NCBI GenBank assembly: GCA_029964075.1
Contig: CM057136.1
Location: 10,478,001 to 10,542,000 of the forward strand
DNA from: Patiria pectinifera
Lineage: Eukaryota > Echinodermata > Asteroidea > Valvatida > Asterinidae
DNA length: 64,000 bases
Direction: 5' to 3'
Shown here piece after piece: positions 24,747 through 61,159 of this stretch (its first letter is position 1; every line of letters begins with the position of its first letter). A program made the position numbers and the translations under genes. The notes beneath the pieces are model-generated. The model had not been told where the DNA came from. It was given only the letters and a program-made list of their open reading frames with translations, and made no database searches.

Positions 24747-25384
24747 CAGCTATCTACATTCATTGACCATTGTTGACATTCTAAATATATTCACCAATCA
24801 CCACACGTTGCTGTGAAGATCCATCAGTTGGTTCTAATGACAACTAGTAGTACAGATCTTAAATTAAACGGTCCATAAGGAAGTTGTAATCCATGTGTAA
24901 ACATGTGTAAATTAAAAATATTTCGAAGATTGCTCACCTCTCTTTGCAATCACAAGTGCATGTACATGTACAACCGGAGAAAGGTACTTATGATAATGCG
25001 AATTGTGTCAGACGATATGAATTATGCAATACGTCTTGAATAATTTTTTGGTTGCATGCATGGCACATGTATTGCATTATTCATTTTTTTTCTGTGACGT
25101 AATATAACTTGCAGCGACGACGTAAGCCTACTTCCACTTCTCCAGTTGCGATACTGCTGCCACTATTGAGTCAGCATCATATCAGCACGGAACAGTCGAC
25201 ATTAAAATTAGGTGGGCCATTTTGACAAACCATCAAGTTCAGTATAACTAATCAAACTTTAATCGTCGATGCAGAATTAAAATTATTTACAAATAAATAG
25301 GTGTGGTTTTTAAGTTACAAATCTTGTATTTTGGACAAAAAAAAATCCGGTTTTGTAAAATATAACATGTTCATATACCCGTTT

Positions 25385-25445
25385 CAAAGTCGTCTCGTCT
25401 AATTACGTCATCGATCGAGATAAGAAATGGCGGCGCCCATGGCTC
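25385..25445 (+). promoter_or_regulatory. Probable GRHPR promoter / 5' UTR
   Basis: Contains a CRE-like TTACGTCA and, near 25422-25432, AAATGGCGGC, which matches the YY1-type element often found at start sites of housekeeping genes. The ATG inside it opens an 11-codon frame, out of frame with GRHPR. It lies only about 650 bp from the transposon's right end. Confidence 0.45.
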
Positions 25446-25449
25446 CAAT

Positions 25450-51912
<26,463 letters not shown>

Positions 51913-51929
51913 ATCACGCCATATTTGTA

Positions 51930-51935
51930 ATTAAA
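51930..51935 (+). promoter_or_regulatory. GRHPR polyadenylation signal candidate
   Basis: ATTAAA 18 bp after the stop codon. This would give an extremely short 3' UTR, so a more distal signal cannot be excluded. Confidence 0.4.
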
Positions 51936-51984
51936 GATTGATTGTCCGTGAAATTTTCCAGTCTCAACTCCAAAATATGTGCCT

Positions 51985-52355
51985 TTAATTTGGGCGATTC
52001 ACAATGCAGTGCGCCACCAAGAGTTTGCCGCGGAGAGTTCAATTTTCCCAGTGCATTGTGGGAGATGGTCGACAAATTTGCAGAGCAGGGCATTTGAAAT
52101 TGTTCGTTTTTCCGGTCAGTAGTTTCGTAAGCGTATGATTCGAGGATCTTTTTTTTTTTTTTTTTAATCAATATGGTGTTTTTTGTAAGGCATCAGAACG
52201 CTATGCCCCAATCTATAACAAATTAGCTCAAGTTGTCTACTGACACTCGTTCAAATGGGCCATGTGTTGTCGACCGTAAACTTGAAAAATGGACTCTCCA
52301 CGGCAAACTCTTGGTGGCGCACTGCTTCGTGAATCGCCCCAATTGCTATTTTCTA
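51985..52355. mobile_element. Foldback element downstream of GRHPR
   Basis: GGCGATTCACAATGCAGTGC, CACCAAGAGTTTGCCGCGGAG and TTCAATTTTCCCAG at the left are mirrored by AAAATGGACTCTCCACGG, CAAACTCTTGGTGGCGCAC and GTGAATCGCC at the right. Arms are about 75 bp or longer. No frame. Confidence 0.75.
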
Positions 52356-52629
52356 GAAATACTGAAGTTATTCACTTTTCATTGGATGTTGAACAAGAAA
52401 AAAAATCATGTTTACAACTTGCGAATTATTTATTTGTGGCCCGGGGACTGGTTCCCGATTAGAATCGATAATGTATAGTGAAGAAGAACCAGACTATTTG
52501 CTGGGCATGCCTGTTTATGCGCAAAAGCAACCCCGAAGATAAAACATTTTATTCGAGGGATGTAGACGCCAAAAACGATTTATTAGGAGAAAAGGACGGA
52601 ACATCTTCAAATGTTGTTGAATTTTGTTT

Positions 52630-53040
52630 TGGTGAGAGAAATTTTTTTACTTCCTCAGGTTTTTTTAATTTTAAGACAAACATTTGAACCTTTTACTGGA
52701 CCCATAAGCATGCCAATTACAATTAGCAAACTACTGAATGACCCAAAACAATACCTTGTATTAAAACAAATGTGTAGAATGAAAGTGTTTTAAGTGTACA
52801 AATTCAATGACATAATTATAATTTTTTTGATGTGAAACGCACAAAACGTGGATGAATTGGTGCAACATATTACTTTTCAAAGAAAAAAATGTTTCCAATC
52901 CTCTAAAACAGTACTGAAATGTAAAAAAGTATTATTTATAATTGAACATTCTATCCTTCAAAATGATTATGTAATAAATCAAATTAAACAGTTCTAAAAC
53001 AAATGTGTGATTGTTAAAATTCCCATCTTAGAGCTGTAGG
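52630..53040. repeat. 400-bp repeat, left flank of array
   Basis: CCTTTTACTGGACCCAT, CTACTGAATGA, CATGGATGA-like text and AGAGCTGTAGGCAAACTG are matched in order, with many changes, by 55690-56065. The two diverged copies bracket the 320-bp array, so the array probably grew inside a larger duplicated element. Confidence 0.6.
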
Positions 53041-53084
53041 CAAACTGCCAACTGAGGTTATTCATCTCTGAGGAAAAAGTTAAT

Positions 53085-55560
53085 CATATTTTTGACTGAT
53101 TTCATCCCAAATTTTCGTCAAAATTTCATTTTGAAAAGCACATCTGTCCAGATATCGAATTGGAATGTGTTCTAGGGTCCTTTAGGCATCTTTCTAGCAA
53201 GTTTGAAGCAATTTGATTTTTTGGCCAAAATTGAAGAAAAAAAACACAAGGGGTACCCCTTACTTTTTTATCAAAATTTGGCCAAAAATTGACTTTTCCT
53301 CCAACAATGCAGAAATGTCTTTGGAGGTAAGAGTAGCCTTAATCAACCTTTAATCACCCAATAACTTGAAGATTTGGGAAAAAAATCATTCTTTATGACT
53401 GATTTTACACCAACTTTTCGTCGAAATTTCATTTTGAAAAGCACATCTGTCCAGATATCACATTGGAATGTGTTCTAGGGTCCTTTAGGCATCTTTCTAG
53501 CAAGTTTGAAGCAATTTGATTTTTTGGCCAAAATTGAAAAAAACACACAAAGGGTTAAGCCTTACTTTTTTATCAAAATTTGGCCAAAAATTGACTTTCT
53601 CTTAACAATGCAGAAATGTCTTTGGAGGTAAGAGTAGCCTCAATCAACCTTTAGTCACCCAATAACCTGAAGATTTGGGCAAAAACTCATCGATTTTTAT
53701 AGAAAAAAATCATTCTTTTTGACAGATTTTACCCCAAATTTTTGTCGAAATTTTATTTTGAAAAGCACGTCTGTCCACGTATCGAATTGGAATGTGTTCT
53801 AGGGTCCTTTAGGCATCTTTCTTGCAAGTTTGAAGCAATTTGATTTTTTGGCCAAAATTAAAAAAAAACACAAGGGGTAAGCCTTACTTTTTTATCAAAA
53901 TTTGGCCAAAAATTGACTTTTCTCCAAACAATGCAGAAATGTCTTTGGAGGTAAGAGTAGCCTCAATCAACCTTTAATCACCCAATAACTTGAAGATTTG
54001 GGCAAAAAATCTTCGATTTTTATAGAAAAAAATCATTCTTTTTGACTGATTTTACCCCAAATTTTCGTCGAAATTTCATTTTGAAAAGCACATCTGTCCA
54101 GATATCGAATTGGAATGTGTTCTAGGGTCCTTTAGGCATCTTTCTAGCAAGTTTGAAGCAATTTGATTTTTTGGCCAAAATTGAAAAAAACACAAGGGGT
54201 AAGCCTTACTTTTTTATCAAAATTTGGCCAAAAATTGACTTTTCTCCAAACAATGCAGAAATGTCTTTGGAGGTAAGAGTAGCCTCAATCAACCTTTAAT
54301 CACCCACTAACTTGAAGATTTGGGCAAAAAATCATCGATTTTTATAGGGAAAAAACACATTCTTTTTGACTGATTTTACCCCAAATTTTCGTCAAAATTT
54401 CATTTTGAAAAGCACATCTGTCCAGATATTGAATTGGAATGTGTTCTAGGGTCCTTTAGGCATCTTTCTAGCAAGTTTGAAGCAATTTGATTTTTTGGCA
54501 AAATTGGAAAACAACACAAGGGGTAAGCCTTACTTTTTTATCAAAATTTGGCCAAAAATTGACTTTTCTCCAAACAATGCAGAAATGTCTTTGGAGGTAA
54601 GGGTAGCCTCAATCAACCTTTAATCACCCAATAACTTGAAGATTTTGGGGGAAAATCATCGATTTTTATAGAAAAAAAATCATTCTTTTTGACAGATTTT
54701 ACCCCAAATTTTCATCGAAATTTCATTTTGAAAAGCACATCTGTCCAGATATCGCATTGGAATGTGTTCTAGGGTCCTTTAGGCATCTTTCTAGCAAGTT
54801 TGAAGCAATTTGATTTTTTGGCCAAAATTGAAAAAAACAACAAGGGGTAAGCCTTACTTTTTTATCAAAATTTGGCCAAAAATTGACTTTTCTCCAAACA
54901 ATGCAGAAATGTCTTTGGAGGTAAGAGTAGCCTCAATCAACCTTTAATCACCCAATAACTTGAAGATTTGGGCAAAAAATCATCGATTTTTATAGAACAA
55001 AGTCATTCTTTTTGACTGATTTTACCCCAAATTTTTGTCAAAATTTCATTTTGAAAAGCACATCTGTCCAGATATCGAATTGGAATGTGTTCTAGGGTCC
55101 TCTAGGCATCTTCCTAGCAAGTTTGAAGCAATTTGATTTTTTTGCCCAAAATTGAAAAAAAAACAAGGGGTAAGCCTTACTTTTTTATCAAAATTTTGCC
55201 AAAAATTGACTTTTCTCCAAACAATGCGGAAATGTCTTTGGAGGTAAGAGTAGCCTCAATCAACCTTTAATCACCCAATAACTTGAAGATTTAGGCAAAA
55301 AAAAAACATCGATTTTTATAGAAACAAAATCATTCTTTTTGACTGATTTTACCCCAAATTTTCTTCGAAATTTCATTTTGAAAAGCACATCTGTCCAGAT
55401 ATCGGATTGGAATGTGTTCTAGGGTCCTTTAGGCATCTTTCTAGCAAGTTTGAAGCAATTTGATTTTTTGGCCAAAATTGAAAAAAAAAACAAGGGGTAA
55501 GCCTTACTTTTTATCAAAATTTGGCATTTGATTTTTTGGCCGAAATTGAGAAAAAAAAAC
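53085..55560. repeat. Tandem array of about 320 bp, eight copies
   Basis: GAAAAGCACATCTGTCCAGA recurs about every 303-326 bp (near 53137, 53440, 53760, 54085, 54408, 54737, 55057 and 55380), followed by GGAATGTGTTCTAGGGTCC, TTTGAAGCAATTTGATTTTTTGG and CAACCTTTAATCACCC. Copies are about 90 percent similar by eye. No long frame. Confidence 0.92.
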
Positions 55561-55689
55561 CTGCAAGGGGTTAACCTTACTCTTTTTGTCAAAAGACAAC
55601 CGGCCTGCAAGATCATTCAAATGAAAGATACAAGATTAAAACAAATCTGTAAGGCAAAAAGGGACAGTATAATTTGCAAAGAATGTTCA

Positions 55690-56065
55690 AATTTTTACGT
55701 TTTTCATTTTATGAGAAGCGCTTAAACCTTTTATTGCACCCATTATAATGCCTCTTAGCCAACTATTGAATGAACATAAAACAGTAACTGATAAAACAAA
55801 TATACAAAAATCAAAGTTCTTTACATTCTCAGACAAATTCAAAGACATAATTTCACCAACGTGAGATGAACATGGATGAGTTGATACAACATTTAACTTT
55901 CAGAGAAAAAAAAAGTTTCAAATAAACTTCTTTATACATTACTGAGTGTAAAAAAGGTAAGTAAATGAGATGTCCCGTACATATTTTAAATCAAATTTTA
56001 CCAAAAAAAACCCCAAACAAACAAAATCGATTAGATTGTCTCTGAAAATCCCATTTTGCAGCTGT
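55690..56065. repeat. 400-bp repeat, right flank of array
   Basis: Diverged partner of 52630-53040 (CCTTTTATTGCACCCAT, CAACTATTGAATGA, GCAGCTGTAGGCAGACT). Confidence 0.55.
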
Positions 56066-56439
56066 AGGCAGACTATGATCTGAGGTAATTATATCTCCGT
56101 GAAAGTCATATCGCAACAAAGGCGAACTGATAAAATGAGTATCATCTTTTCCAGCTATTGAATTGGGTAAAAACTGTCAAACTATTGGGAAGAATTTGCC
56201 CAAGAGTGTAGGCAGTTGATAATTCAACCAGCGTCAGTGGTCGAATTATCAACCCATTTTGCCCATTTTTTTTACAGTGTTATAGCATCTCTGTATTCAA
56301 ACAGCGTTTATTTTGTGTTTAACATCTATGATCAAATATGGGTAAAAGTGTACTTTAAGACCCTGCTCCTAGACTGAATTATGAGAATAAAAAGCCACTA
56401 ATTGTATCGTTTGAGCCCATCTAAATAGCAGGCGCTGTT

Positions 56440-57095
56440 GAAAAGCAATTGGTACCTTGGTAATCGTGTAGTTTAGGGCACCACTTACGTTTTACAAGTT
56501 TTGTTTATAAATCAAAACTCTGCACTCTGTCCATAAAATTAAGCTAGCTGATACTCATTATCTTAACGAACTATTCAGATGATTCCAAACACATAAAGTT
56601 AGCTCGAGTAACTCCAGCTGCAAAGCTCATCAGTAATTTGACACATAGAGCTGAAGCTAAATCTATGTTGTAGATACTAGATTCTAAGAGGCCCTAAAAT
56701 ACGGGACTCTCTGTATCTGTGTCACAAAAATGGTCCTTTTCCCCTCTATTAATCCCATCCCAGATTCCATTAAAAATTATGAGGCATGTTTAATGGAATA
56801 TGGGTTGGGAAACTAGAGGGGAAAAGTATAATTTTTGTGATACAGATAGTGACACAGAGAGTCCGTTTTTTAACTCTTAGAATCTAGGATCTACAGTGTA
56901 GTTTTAGCTCCAACTCTTATGTCAAATTCCTGATGAGCGTTGGAGCTGAACTTACTCAAGCTATTAGATTGTGAGTGACTTTTCCTGCTTGTATCATAGC
57001 CAAATGTTGAGATGTTAAGTCCCAATAAAAATAAGGAAAATTGTGTTCGTTCTCTTATATTGGAACGGGTCCTAAACTACACGATTGCCAATACC
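56440..57095. mobile_element. Foldback element of about 650 bp
   Basis: TGGTAATCGTGTAGTTTAGG near the left end is mirrored by CCTAAACTACACGATTGCC near the right. Internally, ACTCTCTGTATCTGTGTCAC and CCCCTCTATTAATCCCATCCC are mirrored by GGGTTGGGAAACTAGAGGGG and GTGACACAGAGAGTC. The inverted arms fold around about 56,775. Confidence 0.75.
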
Positions 57096-57207
57096 TGTAT
57101 GTCTTTGAACGAAGGCCAGTTGGCATTTTCCCCTGCAGAAATTTTAAGCAATTTGTCCCAATATGTGTGTTCCTGCTAGTGCTAGTGAAACACTTCAGCT
57201 ACGACTG

Positions 57208-57275
57208 TTCCTGGCCCAAGTTGGGACCGTCCCAACTGAAGTTGGGACCGATGCCTAAATTGGGCTTCACAAATC
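57208..57275. mobile_element. Relic of an Academ-like transposon terminus
   Basis: GTTGGGACCGTCCCAACTGA, then AGTTGGGACCGATGC and TTGGGC..CACA follows the same order as the right terminus at 24690-24746 (GTTGGGACAGTCCCAACTAT...GACCGATGCGATAGTTGGGGC). It is a diverged, solitary end. Confidence 0.65.
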
Positions 57276-57824
57276 CACTAGTTTAACTAGGAAAACAACA
57301 TACCACAAGAAATGAAGTTAATTGACTAGTATTTCTCAACCCAAGTGATTTAGCAAAGGACATATGCCAGCATATGAACAAAATAATGAAAAACGTGCAG
57401 CTTTTGTTTTTAACCCTGTTTGTAAAGTACACTAGAAAAGAGCTAGCAAAATCCTGCGCTGTTTAAGAAAAAGTGATAAAAACATTTGACATTTATAAAC
57501 ACATAGTGCGGCTGGATCGCAGCACATACATGCGAAGATTAGGTACCTGGAAAGAAACTCGGACATATTCAGCCTCGATCCCGAAATCTGTGAGTCAAAA
57601 AGTCAGTCCCGTCACTTGAAATTGTGCATTTTGTGTGCTTAATACGTACTGTTGATGAGTATAATTTACAATAAGAATCAGCCTCCACAGTATGTTTTGC
57701 AAAAAGTCTGACCTTAAAAACCCTGACATTTGCTTAAAAAAATACGAAAAAAAAAATATCATGGCGACTTCATATGTCGATAAAGCCCCATAAATATGTC
57801 TTGTATACTGGACTTCCGGGACAG

Positions 57825-58025
57825 CGATGTGTGCTGCGGAAGCTACTTAGTAACTGTTTACTGCGGCCGAGAGTTTCTGGAGGAATGCAGGATCTCCCGT
57901 GATATGTCATTCCCCGATCGTTTGGTGCAACACACGATCGTGGAGGTGTGCAATGACATCAGGGGTGATCCTGCATTCCTCCCGAAGCTTTTGGCCACAG
58001 CACACGCCTTGCGCCACCATCTCAG
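57825..58025. repeat. Large imperfect hairpin
   Basis: GGAGGAATGCAGGATC (57880-57895) is exactly mirrored by GATCCTGCATTCCTCC (57967-57982). Inside, GATCGT and ACGATC pair again and TGATATGTCATT pairs with AATGACATCA; outside, GTGTGCTG pairs with CAGCACAC. Open frames on both strands (57796-58044 plus, 57858-58091 minus) encode partly the same peptide because of this symmetry, so they are probably not genes. Confidence 0.75.
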
Positions 58026-58099
58026 CGCTGTATCGACATTCTGAAGGTGAGTTTTTCTTTCGTACGGCGTTAAAATATCACCCTCTTGCACAAAGCTGA

Positions 58100-59440
58100 T
58101 GAAACTCGCTCCATGAAATTTGTAATGCTTGTTTACATGATCTGAAATTTTGGTTTAATTCCATTGGTAAACACAGTTATTTAGGATCAAAAGTAGGACT
58201 GTTTTTTACACGTAGAAGCTTTAATAGCGAATACGAAGTGAAAAAAAAACAGTATATATTTTGAATTAAGGAAACACAACTTTTCAGGAAAATTTGGAGG
58301 AAATCCAGTTGATTTGAGACACATTGATGGGGCTAATATAGACACAAACCCCCACAGTGGGTCTACTACCTGCTTGTACTACCCGTCCAAATATTCCTCA
58401 AAACAATCCAAAAAGGCACGCGTGGTATTTATATAATACTCTCTGAAAAATACTGCCTCTCTTAATATTTTTGATTATATATATATTTTTTTTAAATCCA
58501 AGCCTGCAAGTGCAAATTTACCATTAAATAAATCAATATTTCAATTTTTTTTCTCGATTCGCACACTAATTTAAACCATTATAGCCCCTATCTTGAGTGT
58601 TCTGCTCTATATAAGTTACTATATACACTTACTATACAGCAATGTTTTATCATGATATAGTTTGTACAATTTTGTGAGATAATATGGAGCTGAAATATTT
58701 ATATTTATAAAATCACGCTATTTTTAGGCACTAATCAATACAAATCTTTGTGATATAAAATTGAACGATTAAAATGTATGCGTGGCAGAAACAAAAATCA
58801 AAAAGTTTTTGAGTTGTTAATCTCGTACAAGTTTTTGAAAATATAATATAGAGAACAGTGTAATTTAAGTACATGAGTTATGGTTTACACAATCATTTGT
58901 TTAAAATCAGCGTAATTAGGTATAGACTTGATTAAAATTTCTTGATTAAAATGTAGGCAGATTTACAGTCGATAACACAAAAGTGCTTAAATTTGTTCAC
59001 TGCAGTTGCTGCTAGCAATTTTTGTGTGTGCTTTTGTCACTCCACTCATATTTTTTTCCCTTTTAAAATTTCAATTCTATAAGGGGCAAATCATTCTATT
59101 GAAACTAAAATGGGACATATTACCATTTGAAATTGATATCTAAAATTTACTTTGGAAATTCCAACTTCCAAACTAAAATCTTCGTTGTATGAAATTGTCT
59201 TGGTCTCAAAATATAGCAAAACATCTCCCACGTCATTCTGGGAAACAATTGAACTCCAAACCTCAAAACTCTTACTTCATTCATATATCTCGAAGGGCAG
59301 GATTTATTTGTCTTAATTGAATAGACCAATCACAACGGCCGTCCCATTTTGACCAACGGAATTGATTGGCCTATTGCAGCAAGGCGTGAAAAAACTCTGA
59401 ACTAATCACAACGCACGTCTCAAGGCCTGACCGAGCTCTG
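58100..59440. other. AT-rich gap, no gene seen
   Basis: No coding exon or recognisable mobile element was found on either strand. It may contain the 3' UTR or downstream region of the minus-strand gene that ends at 59459. Confidence 0.5.
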
Positions 59441-59458
59441 AACCAATCATAATGCACG

Positions 59459-60004
59459 TTACAAAACCGTATTCATGATGTCCCTCTCATTCCACGGGGG
59501 CTGTGTGTACTGGTAGATCGGTTGCAGCAAATCCGGATTTGTCTGTGCCATCTCGTTTGCATTGTGATCACGGCTATCGCTGGGGTATTTCTTGCCCTCC
59601 GCGACACCAAAGCTGATATTGCTGTCTTGGTCCGATGCCCGATGCTTCCGAGACCGGCTCGAAGATCTTTTCGGTCTACCGGACCACGAATGCATTTTGC
59701 CGCTGCTGTCCGACAACGCCCTATTCATGCCTTCGTCGGAGCTGGTCGACGAGCTCCTGTTCTCGCGATGTCTGTGAGGGCGCCCGGCGCGCTTGTGTTT
59801 CTTCCGTGATCCTTTCCTTGTAGGTGCGTTGGATTTTGTCGTCGTTTCCTTGCTGGAGGAAGTTTTGGGTTGTTTTTGTGAGGATTGTCTATTCTCCATG
59901 TGGACCAGTTTGACCTGGTAGTCGTCCAGAGCGACGTGGGAGTGTTTCTGATTGGACGGCTCCCAGGGTGTACTTCTGCTTCCGCTAGGTCCCGCGAGGT
60001 CGTC
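59459..60004 (-). CDS. Terminal exon of an unidentified Ser/Arg/Lys-rich protein
   Basis: The last coding exon on the minus strand: acceptor TTTACAG at 60007-60005, 181 codons, stop at 59459. The sequence is polar and low in hydrophobics, with basic clusters such as RKGSRKKHKRAGRPHRHREN and SGRPKRSSSRSRKHRASD, and is probably disordered. The C-terminus NTVL fits a class I PDZ ligand (T at -2, L at 0). It joins in phase 0 to the exon at 63630-63960. Such tails occur in membrane receptors and scaffold proteins; the family is not recognised and no membrane segment lies within the window. Confidence 0.65.
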   Translation of the reverse strand, partial: DDLAGPSGSRSTPWEPSNQKHSHVALDDYQVKLVHMENRQSSQKQPKTSSSKETTTKSNAPTRKGSRKKHKRAGRPHRHRENRSSSTSSDEGMNRALSDSSGKMHSWSGRPKRSSSRSRKHRASDQDSNISFGVAEGKKYPSDSRDHNANEMAQTNPDLLQPIYQYTQPPWNERDIMNTVL

Positions 60005-60096
60005 CTGTAAAACGGACACAAGCATCCGTTAAAATCATGACGTAAATTCATTGCATATAATACATCTGTCATCAATATGGTAAACAGCTTTATGTT

Positions 60097-60365
60097 GGGG
60101 GGGGGTGTGGCTTAGGGGTTAAGATTCTTGGCTCATGATCAGCGGGTCAGGGGTTCGAATCCAGCTGCTGCCCATATCTTGTGTCCTTGGGCAAGCCATT
60201 TTACACCCACTGGCCTCTCTCCACCCAGGAGTATATTTATCCTGGCAGTAGCAAGGGGGATATTCTACGACAGACTGACAGCCCATCCAGAGGGAATAGA
60301 AACATTCTTGGTCGTTTCATGGCCTGATGGGCCATATTGGCTTGTGACAGGCTTCACAATTGCTT
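60097..60365 (+). mobile_element. tRNA-derived SINE, family 1
   Basis: GGTGTGGCTTAGGGGTTAAG is the A-box region and GGGTTCGAATCC the B box. TCCTTGGGCAAGCC and CTCTCCACCCAGGAGTAT lie in the body. It is inside the intron of the minus-strand gene. Confidence 0.8.
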
Positions 60366-60719
60366 GACTTTCAGCACTTGATACAAGACGTTTTAGAACA
60401 ATCAGAATTCACTACCATTGTTTACTCTTACAAAAAGTTCCATGACTGCTTTTCCACATAAAACTGGATTTCCTTTCTTCATAAGACTTCATGTACACCT
60501 TTCAAAACTTCAAATTTTTGATGTCAAAGATACTCCTAAACAAAAAACTAACCATGTGATCTATGATCAACAATTATGTAAACAACAACAAACTATGACG
60601 ATAAAACCTGAAATAGTAAACAAGAAACAACAATGATTGCAATGTCACCAACCCAGGAAATGCAAACAAGGACACAAGCGCACTGGCCAAAATTGCAGAG
60701 GACATGTAGAATTTTGCAC

Positions 60720-61155
60720 CAGGGATGAAGTCGAGTCCATCACAAGTCCCTGCAAGTCCATCACAAGTCCCAATTCAACTCACAAGCTATTCAAATGAGC
60801 TTTGACAAAGGCATTCCTTTGTTATTGTTTCATCCAGTGTTACTTGTGATGGACTTGTGATGGACTTGTGATGGACTTGTGATGGACTTGTGATGGACTT
60901 GTGATGGACTTGTGACTGGACTTGTGATGGACTTGTGACTGGACTTGTGACTAAACTTGTGACTAGACTTGTGACTGGACTTGTGACTGGACTTGTGATG
61001 GACTTGTGATGGGCTTGTGACTGGACTTGTGACTGGACTTGTGATGGACTTGTGATGGACTTGTGATGGACTTGTGATGGGCTTGTGACTGGACTTGTGA
61101 TGGACTTGTGACTGGACTTGTGACTGGACTTGTGATGGACTCGAATACATCCCTG
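60720..61155. mobile_element. hAT-like element filled by a 12-bp minisatellite
   Basis: CAGGGATGAAGTCGAGTCC at the left and GGACTCGAATACATCCCTG at the right are inverted ends starting with CAG. The interior from about 60841 is an array of GGACTTGTGATG / GGACTTGTGACT units. No 8-bp duplication is obvious. The open frame across it on the minus strand (60830-61399) is only the translated repeat. Confidence 0.7.
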
Positions 61156-61159
61156 CTGC

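Noticed and set aside
57796-58044. 82-residue plus-strand frame as a gene
   Set aside because: It lies in a large palindrome and the opposite strand encodes overlapping peptide text, so protein-like composition is not independent evidence.
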